Shown: positions 1-13,319, counted from the first letter of the stretch. The stretch is 64,000 bases of DNA from Malurus cyaneus samueli (GCA_009741485.1 CM019216.1:40878842-40942841); one strand, 5' to 3'. Notes: generated by a model not told the origin, from the sequence alone. Numbers and translations are program-made.

Positions 1-843
1 CTGCATGCAGGAAAAACAAACAAACAGAATGCAACCCACAGGCAAACTGGTGTTTGTATACAAATAAAGAGTACAGCAAGTCCAAGAGCTCCTTCCTCAA
101 TTTCAAACATGATGCATTTTCTTCTTCTTTGTGACATCTGCTTTTACAAGCTGCCTTCATTTATGTTTTTTCATTGAAGAGGAAAACGAAGGAAGATTAG
201 GGTAACGTTACTTGTAGGCCATGCAGCTCAATACAACATGCCCTTGCCAAGGGAGTATTTGCATCAATGACAAAGTAGTCAACAAGATTTCCTCCCATGG
301 TCCTTTCAAGACAGCATGAGGCTGGAAGGAAACTATTTATACTGTCAAACTGACCGTGATGAAGCATGGAAGTTCTGTTAAGAGTTTTAATTCTATTTCA
401 GACCTAATCAAGATCAACTTGGTTAAGGAATTCTTTTATACTATGGAAAGTATAGCAGAAAGCAAATAGCTCATACAGAATTTCTCTAAGTACTGAAATT
501 CTATGTCATAATTGAACTCCTGTTTAAGTAACTTGTCTAGCCCTAAACTATACAGTCTGACCTGTAACACTTCTGAATGAGGATGTCACTTCAATTGTCT
601 TACTTACAAAAGAATAAGATCACTTCGACCTTTTCAGACTAAAGGAGAAGTAATCAAGACCAAAAAAAAACCTTCATCCTATGTCAATACATTCAGATAC
701 TGCTGGTGAACAAAATTTAAAAGACAATAATGAATTATATAAATACAGGAATTATATTAACAACTTTGATTTAAAGCACATGTCAGTCACATCCTACTAA
801 GCTTTAAATCTCAACTTTGCACTTCTGACCAGATGATGCCCTT

Positions 844-957
844 ATGGAATCACAGGATGGTTTGGGTTCATCATCTAGTTCCAGCCACCCTGCTATGGTA
901 GGGATGTTACCCACTAGACCAGGTTGCTCAGAGCCCCATCCAGCCTGGTGTTGAACT
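844..957 (-). mobile_element. CR1 LINE 3'-end fragment
   Basis: Read on the plus strand, the segment opens with a degenerate CR1 tail in antisense (GGAATCACAGGATGGTTTGG). It continues with the typical block about a vertebrate-style 'in need of' sequence around ACTAGACCAGGTTGCTCAGA and GCCCCATCCAGCCTGG. The element is therefore in minus orientation and severely 5'-truncated, which is normal for CR1 in birds. It lies within the presumed SEC63 intron 1, in the same orientation as the gene. Recognition is by eye from the CR1 3' consensus. Confidence 0.8.
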
Positions 958-3900
958 CAACTAAAAGAGCAGATACATGAAAACATTTTTATTTGGCTAT
1001 TTCTAAAAGGTGGAAAGCAGTGGCATGGTCTTTTTAGTTATTCTAAAGGTGTTGGAAAGTGGGATATGGTGTTGATCTACTCAAATGTCTATGTAAGCAT
1101 ACAATTCAGCTGAAATGCATGGAATTCAATTTGCAATCACCAAACTGTTTGAAGCTGCAGAAACATGACTATTGTGCACCATATCAACCATGAGTTTAAG
1201 GCAGATCAGACATGAGCACCAGATGGTATTTCAAACTCTGGCTGATTTGGCAGAAATAGTGGGAACGCAGATGACACATGGCCACCCAAGAACTAGTAAT
1301 GTAGCTAACAATCAAAGCTTGCATTGACAAGGTTATCTGAACCAGAAAAAAAGGTGTATCAGCTTATTCTGAACTACCTAATTCTATAAAGTATAGATTG
1401 CCCAAAACTCAGTATGACACTAAATGGTTTGATGCAATTCCTGAGAAGATTATATTAGTAGTCCTATCACTCCCAAAGATGGATAATCAAGGATAATGCA
1501 ATCCCTTACATCTGATTCAACTCTTGCTGTGCTTCAAAATAAGCTTTCAAACTTCTCTCACTGTTTTGTGCAACAGAAACCACGCAAGTATTTTGCAGCT
1601 CTTCTGATCTGCAAAGATTGTTCACATAGCTAAAACACAAAACCTCCTAAACAAAAAACACTACGACTAAAATTTGGTTAACCAATTCCCCATTTAATTT
1701 TACTTATATAAGGCTTTGGAAGGCACTGTGAAAGAAAAATTCAGCAGACAATGAAAACACTGAAAATGCAACACTCAATTCCTACTGGTAGAATGTAAAT
1801 TAATTCGGCATTTTGTCTTTGCTTTTTTTTTTCAAGACAACAATTCTGGGAGATCTCTTTTGGTTCACAACTGGATCCACCACAACCAGGAACTAATTGT
1901 TACTTAAACTACAAATTAAAGTAAAACTACAGGCAGAACTAAACAAAGAATTTGCATTAAAAAAAAAAACATCATGCCATTAAATACTACACTGACAACT
2001 AAGTTATGAGGACTAAAAACCTCTGCAACAGAAACAGGGAAGGAGGTTTTAAATGGTCACTGGACAACTATGAGCTATACTGTGATGTTTTTATGGAGAC
2101 GTTACTGACTACACTTGAGTAAATCAGGCATCAGAAGATTCACGGAAGACACGTGCTTATGGGAAGCCTAAATCACTTATTTCAAATACTGTCAGTCAAG
2201 TCAGTTGTTTGCTGTAGAAGCAAGATAAAACCAACTGTTCATGAGTTCAACCATATGGACCCAGATCAACACCTGAGCCTTTCAGAATGTTTTAACAAGC
2301 TGCTGTGCCTTGACTTCAAAGACCTACACCACAATGCCCCACTTCTCAAGCCTGCCAACTGTCCAGCCCTCCAAGGACCAGAAGACTTTCTCCTTTCCCC
2401 ACTCCGCACCCTCGCCCTAAGAACTGCCAGTAACCTCTACCCTACCATGCCAAAAACCTTCCAAAAATGCCTTAGAGGAAGGCACTCGCAGAACCAAAAC
2501 ATAGTTGGGCAAGGTAAACTGAAGAGTTGGCAGAGTAAATAAAAATAGACCACTAAATGTGGTTTACAATAATCATTGAAGTGAGGTTTTAGAACAGCTT
2601 TCCAGAAACAGCTGCAAAAGACATGTTTCATGACCATCTGACAACAGCATCAAAAGAAAAACAAAAAAACAACCTGAGCGTGTGATGCAAGCAAAAAATG
2701 AAGCCCTTTGAATACTTGGCAAATGGAGTCCTGAAACAGGTATGCTGCACAAGGGCACCTCATCAGCCAAACACCAAATTAAGGCACGATGCTAAGTAGC
2801 CACGGCATTTTTTACACATGCATCTGAACAACTCTGGATAAAATCTAATTACAATTGATCAAACAATATCAAAGCATCTTATTAATCTCTTTCTGATCTT
2901 GAAATGGCAATGGTCTCATTTGACTAACAACACCAAAAGGAAACAGGGCACTAAAAAGATGAATGCTTACAGTTATCTGTTCAGAACATAAAGAAAGAAT
3001 CAAATCCTATCCAAATTGAGGCTGAAATTATTTGCAGCTATCCTGAGGTACTTCCTCTGTCATCATATGCCATCATTAACACATGTGAATTTGTGGAGTT
3101 CAAAACCAGGCAGCTACTCAGGAAAAAGAAGGAGCAATACAGACAGCTTAACTCCCAGTTTAGGCAGAAGGCCGCTGGCAAAATACCATACTAAGAAAGC
3201 TATATTCCTACTCTACCCAGGAAAAACTGGCTTCCTGTTTATTTACAGACAAAGCATGCAATTGCACCAGAGAAAATACTTATCTCGTCAGGAAGACAAT
3301 GGTTGCAGGAAAAAGGAAAAAAAAAGAGAGGGCAAAAAAGAAAAGAACAACATAAAAAAAATTTTAAGAAAATTATAAAAAGAAGGAAAAGTAAAAAAAA
3401 GACCAAAAAAAAGGCAACTTATTACTAATGAGCAAATTGTGGATAAATCAGATCGTTTTTGCTTTGCATTTGTCTTCCAAGGAGCTTCCTTTTTACAGAA
3501 GTGGATTTACCATGCCACAGAACTGGCACGCTGCCTTGCAATATCCTGCAGACCCTGATCACACAGGAGTAAATACATTATATACTGCTCAAGGTAATGC
3601 TTTGCAGTGAAATATGAATTGTACCTTCTTTGGATTTCAGCTTTGGAATCTGTATTCTGTCAGGGAAAGAGGTTCAGAGTTTTAAAAGCAGACAAGAGTT
3701 CTCTTGTTTCTTCTCAGTCCAGATCATGGCTCCCCAATACAGCATAAGAGCACTTCAGACAACATCCTTTGATAAGGGATTAACGGGAGACAAGTGTGTG
3801 TGGGGTGGGGGAAATGCTTTTCCTCTAGTTAAAATCACTTCTCATTTGATGGGCAAAACCCTTCACAATAGTGAATCTCTCCTACAGTTTTTAGAATAGG

Positions 3901-4254
3901 TATTAAACAGCCTTAGAAAGCAATGGCATAATGCACCTGTGGGCTTTTGAGTTAATCTCACTAACACTAACCCATGCATTAAGGCATTGTTAAAGCACCT
4001 CTATCAGATGAGGATGTAGACTGCCAGTTCATTTCTGTAAATTTGGAGAAGCATCCCATGCTTGCTTTATTTCCCCTCCATTTTGTTCAGGATGCATCCA
4101 AAATTCCTCAGATTCACAAACAGATTTTCACCGATATAACTCTCACTCACAAGGGTTCTCACAAGTGCCTATTATATAATAACTTAAAAATTGTACAGAA
4201 ATATCCAGCCAAAACTACATCTTAATTTTCTTTCCAAGTACGAGAAATTAGAAA

Positions 4255-4283
4255 TTGTATTAGGACAGCTAGTCCTAATACAA
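4255..4283. repeat. Perfect 12-bp inverted repeat
   Basis: The arms TTGTATTAGGAC (4255-4266) and GTCCTAATACAA (4272-4283) are exact reverse complements around a 5-nt spacer. The hairpin abuts the CR1 reverse-transcriptase fragment that follows. No function is assigned. Confidence 0.75.
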
Positions 4284-4289
4284 AAAAAA

Positions 4290-4375
4290 CCTGGGTGCCA
4301 ACTCTTTCATGACTGTCAGAGGCCTTACGGAAGTTTAAGTAGATGACATAGGTTGATCTTCCCTTGTTGACTGTT
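4290..4375 (-). mobile_element. CR1 LINE reverse-transcriptase fragment
   Basis: The minus strand encodes VNKGRSTYVIYLNFRKASD, which resembles the conserved CR1 ORF2 reverse-transcriptase block containing the first catalytic aspartate region. In this copy the usual motif is altered: the expected aspartates after YL and after KA-F are not all present. It is a short internal fragment without a 3' tail. The larger surrounding open frame (4222-4557) is otherwise unrecognised and is probably a chance extension. Confidence 0.6.
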
Positions 4376-4562
4376 GCAGTCACTTCTTTTGTATTCCAGG
4401 CAAAAACAGAGGTATGAGTAGGAATGTTTAAGTAAACATTTGACTTCTCTTGATCAGAACTTATGCAAGCCTCTTGAATATCCAATTCTCTAAGCCAGGT
4501 ATCTGCTTTCTCTGCATGGGTAACACCGACCACACAACTCTTGGGTAAAACGAACAACTGAA

Positions 4563-4785
4563 CAGGTTGGAAAGGGTAAAAAAGACTTCAGGAGATCACT
4601 TAATCCAATCCTGCTGCTCAGAGGAGAGTCAACAAGGCAGCTGCTCAAGGTCTGGCTGTAGACTTTTTCAGTAGCATGAAAGAGAGCTCACTGTGCCTCT
4701 GAACAACCCATTCTACAGCTTGATCATCCTCATAGGGCAAAAATATCTGTCTCAGCCTCTGATCATTTACCTATCACACAGTGGG
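4563..4785 (-). mobile_element. Diverged CR1 LINE fragment
   Basis: On the plus strand the segment resembles the antisense CR1 3' region. A GACTTCAGGAGATCACTTAA-type block is followed by CCAATCCTGCTGCTCAGAG and later by a stretch matching the region where CR1 copies read 'AACCTGTTCCAG'. It is more degraded than the copy at 16.9 kb and has no clear tail. It lies about 190 bp from the CR1 reverse-transcriptase piece and could be part of the same old insertion. Confidence 0.5.
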
Positions 4786-5942
4786 TGAGGACACAGGACA
4801 TGCAAACACAAAAGGAATCTAATTACAGGTTGGATTTGCTATTTCCAGAAGTTATGTTCAACTTGTCTACAACTCAGCCATGCCTGGCCTAAGCCTGGTT
4901 TTGAAGTTCACCCATTCTCCATGCTTGTTTCCAAAGAAACAGGAGGATACACCCAATCCTTAAGAATGCTGGACAAATGATCTCTACCCAGACCTAATCT
5001 TTTTGTTTCAAGTTCTGGAGGTTCCAAAAACCAAAAAACTAAAGGGAGATTCTTTTTCATCCTTCTGAGAAAAGATATAAGATTATACATTTACTGTTAT
5101 TGGAGACAGGCAATTCTAGAAGAGAGAGAACGGAAAGAGGTGCAGCTGCAATTATACTGAAAAGTTTTAATCTCAAGAATCTTGTTTCAGCTGCAGCAAA
5201 CAAAGGTCAGTTTTAGGAAAAAAAAATACCACAGACTACTGGCATCAGCATTTGTATCTAAATCATACAAAAGTTTTAAAATACCAGTCAATTTTTAGGA
5301 CAGCCAAAAGTAAACAAAAACTTAATATCCAGAATACATGGAAGCCACCAGTTTTCCCTCATTCTACCTCAAACATCAGGAAAGAACAGAAACATGTCCT
5401 AGCCTCCTATGTTCTTTCTACCTTCAGGCGACTAAGAAAAGCAAAGTCACACAGTCCAAATACAGCTCCAGTGGACTCTGTCAGAAAAAGAAATAGGAGG
5501 AGGGGCACAAGAAACATTCTGCCCACCAGTTGCAGACAATTCACCCAAAGGAGAATGGTTCTGAAAGAAAATTACTTCTTTCAGGTCGGAACACAGAGCA
5601 ACAGTTCTGCAGCCCTAGGAAATGCCAAGATCACTTTAAAACCAGACTTTCACAAAACTCATTTGCGGTGTGTCATCCTTTCTCTACACCTGAACAGAAA
5701 GCCTGTACCTGTGGAAAGCATCAAGAGATGCAAGTAATATACACAGCATGCAAGTCTTGAGTAAAAGTTACAGCCCAGGGATACCATGGCTCTAGGCATT
5801 AAATCTGTTCTGTTAAAACTGAAGGCAACAGGCTCAGCTGAAACACTCTCGAGAGTTTCTGGGTTTGCTGGATTTTATTCAGGGTTCTACTGTATAAACC
5901 CTCTAAACTGTACACTAAGTAGGCTCCTATTTACTTTCAACA

Positions 5943-5985
5943 CATATGTATATATATATATACATATGTATACACATACATATGC
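5943..5985. repeat. TA/CATA microsatellite
   Basis: This is an alternating TA and CATA/TGTA tract of about 40 bp in SEC63 intron 1. It is strongly self-complementary and is likely to vary in length. Confidence 0.85.
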
Positions 5986-7689
5986 AAAACCAGAACTCTT
6001 GGGCTTTTTTCTACTTCAACAAAACCAGCAATTAAACAATTCTATGAACAAATTCTTAAGCACTGAACCATTTCTCAGATAAGATGAAGTATGAAAAGGC
6101 TACCCTACTGCTTTACTAGACCACCTCTGTTTAACTCCACTGACATTTTCTGTGATAACTATTATAAAATAAGACTCCACATAGATATAGTATGTTAGCT
6201 GAGAACAATTAAAAAAAATCACAGGACTAGGAAAAAACCCATACACTTACTTTCAAAAAAGCCACTGACAAACACTGATAACTGCTTTAAAAGCAGTAAC
6301 CCATCCTTGCCAAAAACTAAGACACAGGATTCAAACTCACAGCAAACTCACAAAGTCAGCAGCTCCTCTAAAGTACTAAGCAATTTCAAAACTTATTATA
6401 ATAGGATTGACTTCTAGTGTAAAACTCCAAATTAAGAGGCATGAAGCAAATTAAATTGATTTTAAAGTGTTCTAAAATGCAGTTGCTTAAATCTAAAAGC
6501 CTTCAAATAACCATTAGTGTTTCCATTAAGATTACCTTAAAAAAAATTAAGATTTAAAGTAGGTTTCAGGACTTTGAAAGGACCATAGCAGTGAAGAATT
6601 AAATGAAGTGACAGAAACTTTCTAACTTTAATGTCTATTATTGTAAGAATTGTCCTCATTACCCTCATTATTTATCTATAAAAAGGTCATATTCAAGTTA
6701 GCCTCTTCACTAAAACTTTTATAGTTGAATATTCTCACCCTAGGTATTTTCAAAGAGATTCTTTTCTGTCTAGTAAATATTCATATCAAAAAGCAAAAAA
6801 TACCATGTGTTTCGAGTAACATGCTAACTATTAAACCCCCAAGCAGTTCATAAACTACAGAGACCTGCAAAACACTTAACAGCAAGGAAATTTTTTTCCA
6901 CAGCATGTTTGGCATAAACTAGATTAAGTTTAAACAGAACAAAAAGTAACCTAACTTTTCATTCCCACAATTCCATACATATTTGCTGACCAAAAGATAG
7001 CACTTGTTACTAACAGCTTTTAAAACAGCAACATAAGTTGATTCAACATCTTGAAAATTAACATCTTTTCAGAGTTTACCCACTCAAGCTTTCTGTTTAC
7101 AGTCAGCTGTGCTCATCTCCAGGTACAGTTCCACATCACACTACTGCTAATCAAGCCATTTCCCTGCCTAGCCTTTCTATTAGTGTACTGTCTCACTTGT
7201 ACTGAAAAACCATCAGTGGAACTAACTATACTAACTGCTAAGCTCTATCACCTAAATTATCACATTTATAGTAGGGCTGGACCTACAGGCACATTGGAAA
7301 ACTTTACAGAATCTGAGAGGCATCAGAAAACTGAATACTTTACTGTGAAACTATACCCACATGAGTCAAGGTTAACAATTTTAGATTAAGCCAACAACAA
7401 AGCTGGGCTCCAAGATTACACATTCTTAATCATTATCTTAATTTTATCAATTTGGTGTGGTGAGGAAACCAGAGCACATTCAATCCAAAACAAATACAGC
7501 CTTAGCGTATCATCAATCACTAAAAATGCCTGTATTCAGTATTGTTCTGATGCATACCTCGAAGAAACTCTAAGAAAGGACAGAAATAGCAAACACAAGG
7601 GTGAGTACCATACATCCATCAGTACATATGTCAGTGGAGCTTTGGCAAAGTACTCTAAAGGAAGTAAACATATGGAACAGTTCCTCCTG

Positions 7690-8620
7690 ATACAGTCTCT
7701 GGTTTCCAAAAGGCTTTTGAAAGGTTCCTCTTAGAAGTGTTTTAGGACAACCATCTAACTATTGCAAAAACAGGTAGGGGACTAGAAGACACAGCGAATG
7801 GCCAATTCTCACAGCAGAAGGAAATTGCCAGAAGCTCTGCAGGAATCTGTATTGGAGGCACAACACTCACATATCACTAATAAGTAATCTGAGTAAAAGG
7901 GTGAACAGTAAAATAAAGCTTCTGGATGATATTAACTTATTCTGGGTAACAAGGACAAGGGCATCCTGAAGAACTGTAAAGATCAACAAGTGCACTATGA
8001 ATGACACATGAAATACAGAGTATGAAAATGTAAGGAGCAGTGGAGACTATCCTACTTTTATATACACAAGGATGAGCTCAAGGCTGACCATTACCTCTAA
8101 GGAATGCAATCTTGGTGTTGTGAGAAACTCTTTTATGTTAACCTCAGCTGAATGCTTACTACTCATAAAATCAAAGCAAGTATTTAGAGCATTCCTATGC
8201 GAAAAGGAAAGGATTATTATTCCACTGCATAAATTCAAGGTATGTCCAACCTTGAGGTTGTACATACCTCAAGTGTGATGCACAGTCCTAGTCCCCACCT
8301 CTCAAAGAGAGGCAACCAGAAAACATTCAATTAAGGTGAACAAGGGCCATCAAATGTACAAGAAGATTTATGTCCAAAATATAATCTACAAATCTTCCAG
8401 CCGGGAGAGAGCAAAGTGCAAGAAGAGGTAATGGAAGGCTGTAAAAAACCTAACTGACAGCCAGGACAGACAGGATGGAATGTTTACTGCCTCTTCCAGT
8501 AGAGCAAATAATGACTGTTAAGCAACATCAGAAACAGCTGCAAAGCCAAGGTGATTATTTGCAGTGTGGGCAGCAGATCTGGTCACCTCCCTCATGTAGG
8601 ATGATATAAATACTATACCA
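7690..8620 (+). mobile_element. Ancient CR1-like LINE, internal region
   Basis: The plus strand keeps the order of blocks of an old CR1/CR1-like ORF2, C-terminal half. It has a segment equivalent to 'gtattggaggcacaacactc', a 'gggtgaacagtaaaataaag' block, 'ctggatgatattaacttatt' (the region around the second RT catalytic motif), 'aggatgagctcaaggctgac', and 'ggaatgcaatcttggtgttg'. All frames are broken. This element is much more diverged than the 16.9 kb CR1 copies and is in the opposite orientation to SEC63. The boundaries are approximate. Recognition is by eye, and a profile search against CR1 subfamilies would settle it. Confidence 0.55.
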
Positions 8621-9283
8621 AAAGAGTTACTGAACTTGAAACCACTGGAAACATGGAGAATATGCAAAGAAAGTACCATTTATGCTTGTCTTGTTAGTCC
8701 TTCCTTAAGGCATTCACTTCTGTAATACTACATAAAAAAACTCCCACCTGATCTGACCCAGTATGTCCATTCTCTTGTTTCCAAAGAAAAAAGAGTATTT
8801 GAAAATTTATTGGTAAGCCTTTGTAGAAGACACAGTGCTTACAAATATCTTAGTTTCAAGCAGCTCATCCAGCCAACCACAATAAAGGAATCTTCTGAAT
8901 TTAAAATACTTGTAAGCAATTTCCTGTAAAAGAGAAATACTAGGTGAAAATCTGGAAACACCTTTTCAATCTTCTTAATTGTATACTTTTTAAAAAAAAA
9001 ACCAAAACAAACTAGTACAGACCTAATCTTTTTGCTCAGGAAAGAAATTAAGCACTTGTTTTGTGCATCTTCCTGCTCTTAATATTTCTAGCCAGCGGGA
9101 CCCTCCTCACCATGAAATGGAGATACATGTGTGAGGTCCTGGCTAGTAACTGCGGGAAAGGCCTGTAAATGGGAGAACGAAGCACCACAGGAGGTAGGGA
9201 TGCACCAGCGGCTCCAGTCTAGACTTGTTCAAATTGTTGCAGATCTAAATCCTTCTTCACAGGCATGAATTTGAAACACAAAT

Positions 9284-9350
9284 TTAAAAAACAAAAAAAA
9301 AAAACAAAACAAAAAAAAAAAAAAAAAACCCAACAAAAAAAAAACACAAA
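9284..9350 (+). repeat. A-rich tract
   Basis: Runs of A are interrupted by single C residues over about 65 bp. I looked for a retrocopied transcript or SINE immediately upstream and recognised none, so I call it simple sequence. Confidence 0.85.
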
Positions 9351-9983
9351 CCTAACTATGGGATTTCTATTGATTCCATTTCTTGTCATTTATCTTGCTT
9401 CTCTCTCAAAATTCCTGCTTCTTTTTCCAAGAATGGTTTAGCTGCCCATGAAACCATAACTGAATCTAATTCTCTAATGCATAGCCTGTATATCCTGGTA
9501 GTTTAGTCTCATCTATGTGAGTAGTCAAGATAACCTTGCAGCAAGTATTAAATGAACAAGGCGTGTAATAAAACCTTCAGTACACTGTTTTCATAAGCTT
9601 CAATAACACAGGATGAACTTTTTAAAAATAGAAACTACTTTGTGTTTATGTACATGTAATGAAAGATAAATTTCTTGTAATGGCTTGATCTTTAACTTGC
9701 CACAAAAAAGCTTTTCAGCATTTTGTGTTCTGGACATTTTTAAAGCTACTCAACTAATCCCTAATACAAGGCTGTAAATTTTATTTTACTGCTAGGAAGC
9801 TACAGTGCTTAAAGTAAGACTACAATACTTCAAAAATTTCCATTAAAAGACAGACTTTTTTTTTCCAAATAACAGTTTGGATAACTCTGTCCAAACACTT
9901 TGTTTTCAAAAATATTTTTAGAGATAATTGCTAGGCATTACTAGTGACATCTCATGATGTTTGCCCCTTCTTCAAATGTTTTG

Positions 9984-10110
9984 CAAAAAAAAATTCTACC
10001 ACTTCAAAACAGCAATATAGCAAAAAAAAAAAATCAAAATAGAGTTAAGTATCACCATTACATTATATTCTGCCTTTTAACAATCACCTAATAAACTGTG
10101 TTTTTCTGAA
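9984..10110 (+). repeat. Local repeat, copy 1
   Basis: This stretch, with the order 'acttcaaaacagcaatatag', 'aagtatcaccattacattat', 'gccttttaacaatcacctaa' and 'ctgtgtttttc', matches a second segment at about 10950-11070 in the same order. Both are diverged. They are either an old direct duplication about 1 kb apart inside SEC63 intron 1 or two copies of an unrecognised dispersed repeat. Confidence 0.6.
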
Positions 10111-10949
10111 TTTGAAATGGTTTAAGTAAACCACGGTACACTCAATCTCTCAAAAATCTCAATTTACACATAATAACAGTCCTTAAATGCATAACTGAGT
10201 TTCACTGACTCTCCTCCCACTTCCTGACACAATGATGAAAGGTTATATTAACAGGAAAGGATAAGCACACACATATGGGCACAAAATGCTCATATTCATA
10301 GATATCAAGTTTTCACACCCATGCTTATCCACCACATTAGCAATGAGCATGGCATCCTGTGGTTTTATCCTGTCCTTTTATCCTGTCCTTTACCAGCATC
10401 CTGTACTTTATTCTGCATTACCAAATGCCAAAATGCTGTGAAATACTTTGGAGTACAGTTAATGAGATTTCAGTGAGCTGTAGGCAAGGACAGGCATCAC
10501 AGTTAACCCACTCCAACCAATCTTATCTCACACCAGAGGATTAGAAGCAGCACAAAAGAATTTTACCCGGAGTGGGAGCAGCAGCAAATGCTGCTTCTTT
10601 CTCCCCCAGTTACTCCATTACAGATAAAACAGAAAAAGTGGTGCATTCTCTACGCTGGCTTGAATCACATCCAAGTTGCACACTCACTGTTTCTCCTCTG
10701 TGTGCCAAATAAACTTCACAGCCTCAGTTCCCCCACTTGCATCTTAAAGCAGAGGATTAATGAATCTCTGAGGTCAGCCTCAACGCACACAGATGAAAAA
10801 TGCACCAAAAAATTACAGAGAAATCCCCATATTGACACTACCACTGTATTAGAGATACCTAATACAGCAAACCTTTACTGAAGAACTTTCTCAGGACTTC
10901 TGCTCAAGGTTTTGAATGTGAGTGCCAACTACTAGCTACTGAAGTGTAC

Positions 10950-11070
10950 AAAAAAATTACTGCTTCAAAATAGCAGTACAGTAAAAAATTAACAAAATAT
11001 TAAGTACCAACATGACATTATAATCTCCCTTTTAATAGTCCCTAGTTAGCTGTGCTTTTCAAATATTTCT
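10950..11070 (+). repeat. Local repeat, copy 2
   Basis: This is the partner of the segment near 9984-10110. It reads 'gcttcaaaatagcagtacag', 'aagtaccaacatgacattat', 'ccttttaatagtccctagtt' and 'ctgtgcttttc'. Block order and spacing are kept, while individual bases and short A runs differ. Confidence 0.6.
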
Positions 11071-13238
11071 GTACTTTACCCTACTTCAATGCAAAAAGGC
11101 ATGTGCTAGGGTTCTGTACCTATGCTACTTCCTAGAGGCACAGCAACTTCAATGATTATAGGAAATAGCCAGCTTTAACCTTTTTTTAAGTTTGGATTTT
11201 TTTTCTTTGTATTAGCCCAGTGTTATTCAAGAAAACTTCAGCTATAGCTCTCACAGAAATATTTGACAGGGTGCAAGAGAAAAGTGTTAGTGAGCAACAG
11301 GACAGTATGCAGCCAGGCTGGGGAGCAGCAACAACTAAAGCCACAAGCAAACAAAAGCCAAACAAATAAATTAAAAATTAAAAAAACCCACAGACTTTGT
11401 ATGGATTTCTATTACAATAAAGTACTAAGTAGCTTTTATCCATTTCATACTTTTTTATCCATTTCAATGTTTTTTTCTAGATACAAAAGTGCAGCCATTC
11501 ATCTGGATTTTTTCCTTCCCTACAGTAAGTTTTTATGTTCTTAAACTTTGAGAAGGCCGACATTCCAAACAGATAGCTCCTACAGCCCCTTCTCTCTCAG
11601 ACAGAAGACTGCAAACTTGTATTAACACTATCCCTGCATTTACAACTGTTATGCTTTGGGGGTTTTGAACTGTTTTCAATATCTGGTTTTGTTCAATTTA
11701 CTGCAAAAGGCTCAGGACAGATACTTCTATTCTTTCCATCAGCTTTGTAACATTAAGTTATGAATACCCAATGCCCTAAAACAGGATAATTTATAGATAG
11801 ACCTAAATAAACTCAAAAAAGATGAAGTAACAAGCTTCCAGATACATATCCTCAACTACAAAGCACATCAAAATCTATGACCACCTGTTTCAGCACAGCT
11901 GTATAATTACGTGTCTCAATTCAGCAGCACAGGTATAAGTCAAAAAGTACACAAAGTTCAGCAAACACATCAGCATTGTGCAACAACTGCCATATCATCC
12001 AACTTAATTAATTCACCCTTTCCTCTCCATTTCCTTTCTAGATGCTGACATTTAATCTACACAAGCTTACACTGAAACTGGTTCAAAGCAAGTCCAACAT
12101 AAGAGGATACTCTGATGGGCATTCGACCATGCCTAACTGCTGTAAAAAAAAAATCATCTTTTCTTCAACTCTCACAACTAACTTTTTGAAAATAACTTGA
12201 AAATTCCCATTACAGAAAATACCTTTTAGTTAAGAATGAATCTGTACCAGAATAACTTCTTTAGCAACCGTATTTTTTGTTTCAAGAGCAGTCCTTGCAA
12301 TGGTTTTCCTCCAAGCATTCAGGCTAGATTTATACCAGTATTTTCCCAAAAAAAGAGGTAAACCAGAATAAGTATGACTTCTTTAGTAATAAAGCATATA
12401 TACACACACATCGTTTTAAAGGGACAAGTCATGGATAAACAATGTAGCCTGAAGTCAAATTCACCATCACCTGAAGTCATCATCAACACTGGAAGAATCA
12501 GTCTTCTTCCCTCAGTCACATCTTGCACCACCCCAGGCACCCATAAGATCTCACACAGAAGCTAATATACATTAAAAGTAAAACAGAAGAAAGAAAAATG
12601 AAGGCAAAAAATTAATTGCAGCTAAAATGAGTTTCTTCCATTCCCATACATTGCTCAGGGGCTCTATCTGGCACAAGGGAGAGGGACAAACAGAAGACTT
12701 AACTCTGTTAGAGCACTGCTACCTTAATGCAATTATGAAACTTCAGTCTAAGACACAAAGCTGAACAATTAACCTTTTATAAGAGCCTTATTAGCTCTGG
12801 AGGGAACACCAAAGAGGTAAAGTCATTTGGACAAATCTGGTTTACAAAGTCAATTACCTGCTTGTTTGGTTTATCAAAGCTGAGGTAATGAAATTACAGG
12901 ACAGTTCACATGGTGTCCAGAACACCACAGCAAAACCCTCCCAAGTATCAGGATCAACCCCTCCTGCAGGCTGCAACAACACTTCATACAGACTCTTCTT
13001 CAGAATGCCTGGAGAAAGCAGGTTTAGACTCAAGAAATAAAAGCAGCTCAAATTTTTCTCAGGACTTTAGAGACATAAGTTACATCAGGCTGTTCTTCCA
13101 GACAGCAGTATTGAAAAGGCTTTCCAAAAGTTTATTTTAAGAAGAACTAAAAGCAAAATCATAATGGCTTGCCAAAAAAACTACTCTACTACAAATCTGA
13201 CATTAGGTAACACATTTTCAGTTTCCTCGAAGTAGTAA

Positions 13239-13319
13239 AGCAATATAGATACAGTCTAACTTCCCAATCTTCACTATGNAGCAATATAGATACAGTCTAA
13301 CTTCCCAATCTTCACTATG
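13239..13319. other. Unmerged contig join: 40-bp direct duplication around one N
   Basis: The 40 bases at 13239-13278 are repeated exactly at 13280-13319, with a single unknown base at 13279 between them. This is what a scaffolder leaves when two overlapping contig ends are abutted instead of merged. The duplication is most likely not present in the genome. Confidence 0.9.

Noticed and set aside
5252..5737. 161-codon plus-strand open frame in the SEC63 intron
   Set aside because: Antisense to the gene, no recognisable family, average composition. Probably chance.
9000..9290. Retrocopy or SINE ending in the A-rich tract
   Set aside because: No recognisable transcript, tRNA-like head or target-site duplication before the A-rich stretch.
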